Virus record (IMG/VR): IMGVR_UViG_3300046698_000534
Location: 1-23,642 of that record
DNA from: a virus
Length of the DNA: 23,642 nt
Direction: 5' to 3' (one strand)
Shown: one piece after another, positions 20,794 through 23,642 of the stretch
Position numbering within the stretch: position 1 is the stretch's first letter
Layout: each line of letters opens with the position of its first letter
Position numbers and translations under genes: made by a program
The notes under the pieces: model-generated
Told to the model about the DNA's origin: nothing
The model's input: only the letters and a program-made list of their open reading frames with translations
Database searches by the model: none

Positions 20794-21036
20794 TTACATT
20801 CCAACTTTTGCTCTTCTTTGAATAGGAAATTTAAGTTTTTTCTTTCCTTTTACTTTCTTTGATCCAAGTATATTAGGTACACGTGAATCACCTGTTGCAT
20901 ATGTATCACCAGAAAATTGAGATGGATTTTCAGTCGAAGTAGCAGCCATACCTGTACTTACAGAAGTCATATCTTCATTTAGAATTTTTATAAAGGCTCG
21001 TTTAAAGATATCTCGTGATTTTTGTGTAACCATCAT
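20794..21036 (-). CDS. Small basic protein (80 aa), late-gene context
   Basis: An 80-residue protein. The N-terminus (KSRDIFKRAFIKILNEDM, with LNE at 19-21) again recalls a capsid-targeting leader with a T4-type cleavage site. It is followed by a Ser/Thr-rich stretch (TSVSTGMAATSTENPSQF) and a very basic tail (GSKKVKGKKKLKFPIQRRAKVGM). A short basic tail after a leader would suit a head-internal DNA-binding protein; that is inference. Two ATG codons stand in tandem; an AATAAATA late box lies 7 bases before the first. It is divergent from uvsY across only 17 bases. Confidence 0.65.
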   Translation of the reverse strand: MMVTQKSRDIFKRAFIKILNEDMTSVSTGMAATSTENPSQFSGDTYATGDSRVPNILGSKKVKGKKKLKFPIQRRAKVGM

Positions 21037-21043
21037 ATATCAT

Positions 21044-21051
21044 TATTTATT
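21044..21051 (-). promoter_or_regulatory. T4-type late promoter box (AATAAATA)
   Basis: AATAAATA on the minus strand, 7 bases before the ATG at 21036. It occupies the 17-base divergent gap with uvsY and is the only promoter-like element visible there for the leftward gene. Confidence 0.45.
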
Positions 21052-21053
21052 AT

Positions 21054-21479
21054 ATGTCAGATGTAAGTACAGAATTAGTAGAAAAAACACTTCTTGAGCG
21101 TTATATAGAAGAAGTTAAAGTTGACACTAAGCTTGATGAATTCACAATTAAAGACGTTCAAATGCGTTTACCAGGATTAAAACATAAATGGGTAGGACAA
21201 TTAATTAGAAGTAAGGTAACACTAAATCGTTTACAAAAAGAAAAAGAGAAACTTAAAAAAGAAATTGTTGAAAAACTTAAAACAGAATCACCGGTGAAGA
21301 TGTCTGATGTTGCTTTTGAAAGAACAGCAGAAGGCCATGAACGAATGAAGGGATTAACTTCTAGCATTGAAGAATTAAAAATTGTAATTGAGTATTTAGA
21401 GAAGGTTGAGAAAATATTTCATTCTTTCACTTTTGATTTGCGCAATGCTATACAAATTATGCAGATGGAGACACTTTAA
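21054..21479 (+). CDS. uvsY: UvsY-like recombination mediator
   Basis: A 141-residue protein similar to T4 UvsY, which loads the UvsX recombinase onto gp32-coated single-stranded DNA. Seen: an early VDTKLDEFTIKDVQMRLPGLKHKWVGQLIRSK (residues 23-54), where the 'P-x-L-K/H-x-K-W' core matches the phage UvsY signature, followed by a long Lys/Glu coiled coil (LQKEKEKLKKEIVEKLK) and a helical C-terminus (ELKIVIEYLEKVEKIFHSFTFDLRNAIQ) like that of UvsY, which ends with a helix carrying an 'IKNAI'-type motif. Length matches T4 UvsY (137). It is followed within 3 bases by a zinc protein and then uvsW, similar to the T4 uvsY / small genes / uvsW neighbourhood. Confidence 0.85.
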   Translation: MSDVSTELVEKTLLERYIEEVKVDTKLDEFTIKDVQMRLPGLKHKWVGQLIRSKVTLNRLQKEKEKLKKEIVEKLKTESPVKMSDVAFERTAEGHERMKGLTSSIEELKIVIEYLEKVEKIFHSFTFDLRNAIQIMQMETL

Positions 21480-21482
21480 TTT

Positions 21483-21812
21483 ATGAAAATAATAAAACCT
21501 GGAGTAAAACCTGGAGTAATACCAAAAGAAATATTGTGGTGGTGTGGACATACAGTTCGTTGTACGTTGTGTAAATGTGAATTTAGGTTAGAACCTCATG
21601 ATACTATTATTAAAAATTCTATCTATGAAAAAGATACTGAAAAAGTAAAATTTAAATGTCCTACATGTCAAACATTGCTATCGTTTGAAAAAGGTATGAT
21701 AAAAACATCATCTGTGGATACGTCTATGTTTGATGAAATTTTTGATGAAATTTTTGGTAAAAAAGGCTATTTTGAAAAACTTTTTGAAGTATTACCATCA
21801 AATGTTAATTAA
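21483..21812 (+). CDS. Small zinc-binding protein between uvsY and uvsW
   Basis: A 109-residue protein with cysteines at 21, 27, 30, 32, 59 and 62 (WWCGH, CTLCKC, CPTC), enough for a zinc-ribbon-like site. The N-terminus repeats KPGV (residues 5-8 and 9-12), and the C-terminus repeats FDEI (FDEIFDEIF), both from short DNA duplications. T4 also has small genes between uvsY and uvsW, but I cannot claim homology. It starts 3 bases after uvsY and overlaps the uvsW start by 11 bases, so the three are one transcript. Function unknown; a nucleic-acid-binding accessory for recombination is plausible. Confidence 0.72.
   Translation: MKIIKPGVKPGVIPKEILWWCGHTVRCTLCKCEFRLEPHDTIIKNSIYEKDTEKVKFKCPTCQTLLSFEKGMIKTSSVDTSMFDEIFDEIFGKKGYFEKLFEVLPSNVN
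21727..21756 (+). repeat. Short tandem DNA duplication encoding FDEIFDEIF
   Basis: A 12-base unit TTTGATGAAATT occurs twice in tandem near the end of the zinc protein gene. A slippage product. Confidence 0.6.
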
Positions 21813-22881
21813 ATTCAGCTGGGACACAAAACAAAAACATGGGCTAATTTCAGGTGATGGAGATGTTTTTAATTCAATCCGAGAAGCTTTTTCAGTAAAA
21901 AATATTGCTGCAACGTTTAATAAACATAATCCCTGGATTCCGCAACGAAAGTATGCTATTACACCTACTGGAAGATTTGAACCGGGCTTACTTTTTGAAA
22001 TCCAAAAATACACTCATACACAATTTCCAGGTATAGAAGTGATAATATCATCAGAACTACAGGAACTTGTTATTTCTCCGTTAAATGTACCTATTTTCAC
22101 TAGTTTATCGCAAGAATTACGTTATTATCAAACTGATATTGTTGAGAAGTGTTTAAAACAAGGACGTGGGACAGTTGTCTTGGCTACTGCCGGTGGAAAA
22201 ACACTTACAATTGCAGCTTTAATAAATAGTATTTATCAGACGAAAAAAGATTTGAAGTGTTTAGTAATTGTTCCTGATTTAGGATTAGTTAGTCAAATCT
22301 ATAATGAATTTTCTACTTTAGGTGTTACTTTTTCAGTGAGTAAATGGACTGGTAAACAAAAGCTAAATTTAGGTACTAATGCTGTAATAGCAAACTTAGG
22401 AATATTACAAAGCGAATGCTCTGATATAGATTGGATTGAAGATATTGATGTATTAGTTGTTGATGAATGTTTACGGCAAAATACTATAATTAATACTAAA
22501 CAAGGAAAAAAGTCTATACAAGACGTTTACATAGGTGATTATGTATTGTCTTATAATATTGAAGCAAGTAGAAAGGAATATAAAAAAGTTGTTAATCTAT
22601 GGAAGAATTTACCTAAAAGTAATAGTGATTATTTTTTAGAAATCAAATTAAAAGATGGTAAAGTAATACATTTAACACCTAATCATAAAATTTTAACACA
22701 ACGAGGATATATACAGGCAAAATATTTAAACCTACAAGATGATATTTTTTGCATTAATTCATCTAAATTAATGCACTTGTGGTATAAATATTTGTATGCA
22801 AAAACAAATTGGAAAATATATATGCAAAATCTGTGGCAAAGAGGAAAAATATATTTTAAGACATCTAAAAAATCATCATAA
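21802..22881 (+). CDS. uvsW: UvsW-like helicase, N-terminal half ending in a split-intein N-half
   Basis: From the ATG at 21802 the frame encodes 360 residues. Residues 1-222 are the N-terminal half of a superfamily 2 helicase of the T4 UvsW type: RYYQ (107-110), Walker A ATAGGKT (128-134), CLVIVPDLGLVSQ, and IDVLVVDE ending at 222. T4 UvsW (about 500 residues) reads DECH here, but instead the frame runs into an intein: C223, a block A, and block B with HLTPNHKIL (290-298). The last 35 or so residues look like the adjacent endonuclease gene read in the wrong frame. The C-terminal helicase domain is not in the window. The start was chosen because it overlaps the zinc gene by 11 bases; residues upstream (from 21730) look like junk. 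Confidence 0.88.
   Translation: MLIKFSWDTKQKHGLISGDGDVFNSIREAFSVKNIAATFNKHNPWIPQRKYAITPTGRFEPGLLFEIQKYTHTQFPGIEVIISSELQELVISPLNVPIFTSLSQELRYYQTDIVEKCLKQGRGTVVLATAGGKTLTIAALINSIYQTKKDLKCLVIVPDLGLVSQIYNEFSTLGVTFSVSKWTGKQKLNLGTNAVIANLGILQSECSDIDWIEDIDVLVVDECLRQNTIINTKQGKKSIQDVYIGDYVLSYNIEASRKEYKKVVNLWKNLPKSNSDYFLEIKLKDGKVIHLTPNHKILTQRGYIQAKYLNLQDDIFCINSSKLMHLWYKYLYAKTNWKIYMQNLWQRGKIYFKTSKKSS
22468..22881 (+). mobile_element. N-terminal half of a (probably split) intein
   Basis: It begins with Cys at 22468-22470, directly after the DE of helicase motif II. Block A is CLRQNTIINT...IQDVYIGDYVLSY. Block B is KDGKVIHLTPNHKIL...QAKYLNLQDDIF, with the conserved T-x-x-H (T292, H295 of the helicase frame). 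The recognisable core ends at about 22750, near 94 residues after the Cys, a normal size for an N-intein. The frame then stops at 22881, with no intein endonuclease or C-terminal blocks in the same frame. Confidence 0.85.
22783..22790 (+). promoter_or_regulatory. T4-type late promoter box (TATAAATA)
   Basis: A perfect TATAAATA, exactly 5 bases before the ATG of the endonuclease gene at 22796, inside the intein-helicase reading frame. It suggests independent late expression of the endonuclease. Confidence 0.6.
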
Positions 22882-23642
22882 AGAGTATAATACTAAAACA
22901 TTAAAAGAATATTATGATCTTTACTATAAGCAAAAAGAAGAAGGTATATGTAAATCTTGTAAACATCCTACAAGGTTTACTGGGCAAATTAAAACAGGAT
23001 ATGCACAATTTTGTACTAAAAAATGTTGTGCTTTAATAAATTCAAAACGAAGAATAGGTGTTCCTTTGTCAGATGAATCTAAAAAAAAGATAAAAATAGC
23101 ACGTATTAAATATTTTAAAACTAAAAAAGGTAAAAGGTTTAGAAAAAAATTAAGTTTATCAAGAAAAGGTAGTAAAAATCCTATACATCGAAGAGATTTA
23201 GAAAAATGGAAAAGGGCGTGTATTGAAAAATCAAAATTATTAAAGGAAAGAATAAAAAATGGAACGTTTACACCACCTATAACTAATACATGGGCAAATT
23301 CAAAAACAAAACTCTATTTAACAAAGGATAGGTGGTTTAGAAGTACATGGGAAGCAGCTTTTTTTATATTAAATTCAAAATTAGAATATGAAAAAATCAG
23401 AATACAATATGTAAGTGAGAATAATATTAATAAAAATTATATAGTTGATTTTGTAGATGTAGAGGGGAAAATATTATATGAAGTAAAGCCTGATTGTTAT
23501 AAAGATTCTATTAATTTTAAATTAAAACAAGCAGCAGCAAATAAATGGTGTATTGAGAATGGTTATACATATGTAGTAATTAATAATGATTATTTTAAAG
23601 CAAATGCAAAAAGAATTAATTATAAAAAATTTCCTCAAATAC
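22796..23642 (+). CDS. Homing endonuclease, Vsr/PD-(D/E)XK-like, incomplete at window edge
   Basis: An open frame (plus strand, shifted +1 relative to uvsW) from the ATG at 22796 to the edge, at least 282 residues, overlapping the end of the intein frame by 86 bases. Domains: a C2H2-like finger YICKICGKEEKYILRHLKNHH (8-28), then NTKTLKEYYD typical of intron endonucleases; a second treble-clef-like CKSC...FCTKKC finger (52-77); a NUMOD3-like LSDESKKKIKIAR (91-103) with a very basic linker; and a nuclease core RSTWEAAFFIL (182-192), YIVDFVD (215-221), YEVKPD (228-233), i.e. E...D...ExK. The best fit is a Vsr-type homing endonuclease as associated with split inteins. Very A-rich, unlike the helicase. 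The C-terminus is missing. Confidence 0.85.
   Translation, partial: MQKQIGKYICKICGKEEKYILRHLKNHHKEYNTKTLKEYYDLYYKQKEEGICKSCKHPTRFTGQIKTGYAQFCTKKCCALINSKRRIGVPLSDESKKKIKIARIKYFKTKKGKRFRKKLSLSRKGSKNPIHRRDLEKWKRACIEKSKLLKERIKNGTFTPPITNTWANSKTKLYLTKDRWFRSTWEAAFFILNSKLEYEKIRIQYVSENNINKNYIVDFVDVEGKILYEVKPDCYKDSINFKLKQAAANKWCIENGYTYVVINNDYFKANAKRINYKKFPQI

Noticed and set aside
21730-21801. N-terminal extension of uvsW to 21730
   Set aside because: The residues come from reading the zinc-protein gene (FDEIFDEIF repeat) in another frame; the ATG at 21802 gives a UvsW-like start.
22744-22771. A simple one-base slip in the T-run at 22745-22750 joining the intein and endonuclease frames
   Set aside because: Both shifted frames meet a stop codon within about 25 bases (the endonuclease frame has a TAA at 22769-22771), so a shift would have to occur later, between 22772 and 22881.
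1-23642. tRNA genes, CRISPR arrays, insertion sequences, integrase or attachment sites
   Set aside because: No cloverleaf-like segment in the short gaps, no spaced direct repeats, and no transposase or integrase motifs found by eye; a tRNA scan would be decisive.

Overview
The window looks like part of the genome of a large, AT-rich tailed phage with T4-type affinities, probably infecting a Gram-negative host. The supporting signs are: a uvsY / small zinc protein / uvsW cluster; T4-type late promoter boxes (NATAAATA) just before several start codons; tightly packed genes with 1-8 base overlaps; and a phage-sized set of nucleic-acid enzymes (NAD-dependent DNA ligase, RNA ligase, Thg1-like and CCA-type nucleotidyltransferases, polynucleotide-kinase-like protein, GTP cyclohydrolase I, QueD, QueE, Pth2-like protein). 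One gene has a signal peptide and a C-terminal phenylalanine like an outer-membrane protein. No tRNA, rRNA, CRISPR or IS element was recognised.

Layout. From 63 to 15162 everything reads leftward. It starts (right to left) with folE, several small genes, a CCA-type nucleotidyltransferase, a kinase, a second nucleotidyltransferase, queD, queE and a radical SAM/SPASM protein. It continues with an exported beta-rich protein, a Thg1-like protein, an RNA ligase, small genes, a metallophosphoesterase, ligA and a second metallophosphoesterase. A single rightward nucleotidyltransferase gene (15221-15787) diverges from folE. From 21036 back to 15764 a second leftward block holds mostly unknown genes, a PD-(D/E)XK nuclease and a Pth2-like gene. 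From 21054 to the right edge the direction flips for uvsY, a zinc protein and uvsW.

How the genes fit together. FolE, QueD and QueE are three of the four steps from GTP to preQ0 (QueC is not in the window), so the phage probably makes a 7-deazaguanine for DNA or tRNA. RNA ligase, kinase, Thg1-like enzyme, CCA-type enzyme(s) and a Pth2-like protein form a plausible tRNA repair and maintenance set. UvsY, UvsW, ligase and nucleases serve recombination and repair.

The main discoveries are at the right edge and in the gene starts. (1) uvsW is interrupted exactly inside its DE(C/A)H box by the N-terminal half of an intein. That reading frame stops, and a different-frame homing endonuclease gene begins inside it behind its own TATAAATA box: a 'fractured gene' / split-intein arrangement. 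(2) At least five genes have a sigma70-like -10 hexamer exactly 6 bases before the ATG, and six have a late-promoter box 5-7 bases before the start codon. Both predict leaderless or nearly leaderless mRNAs. (3) The radical SAM/SPASM protein carries repeated YGV-type motifs at both of its own ends, outside the catalytic domains.
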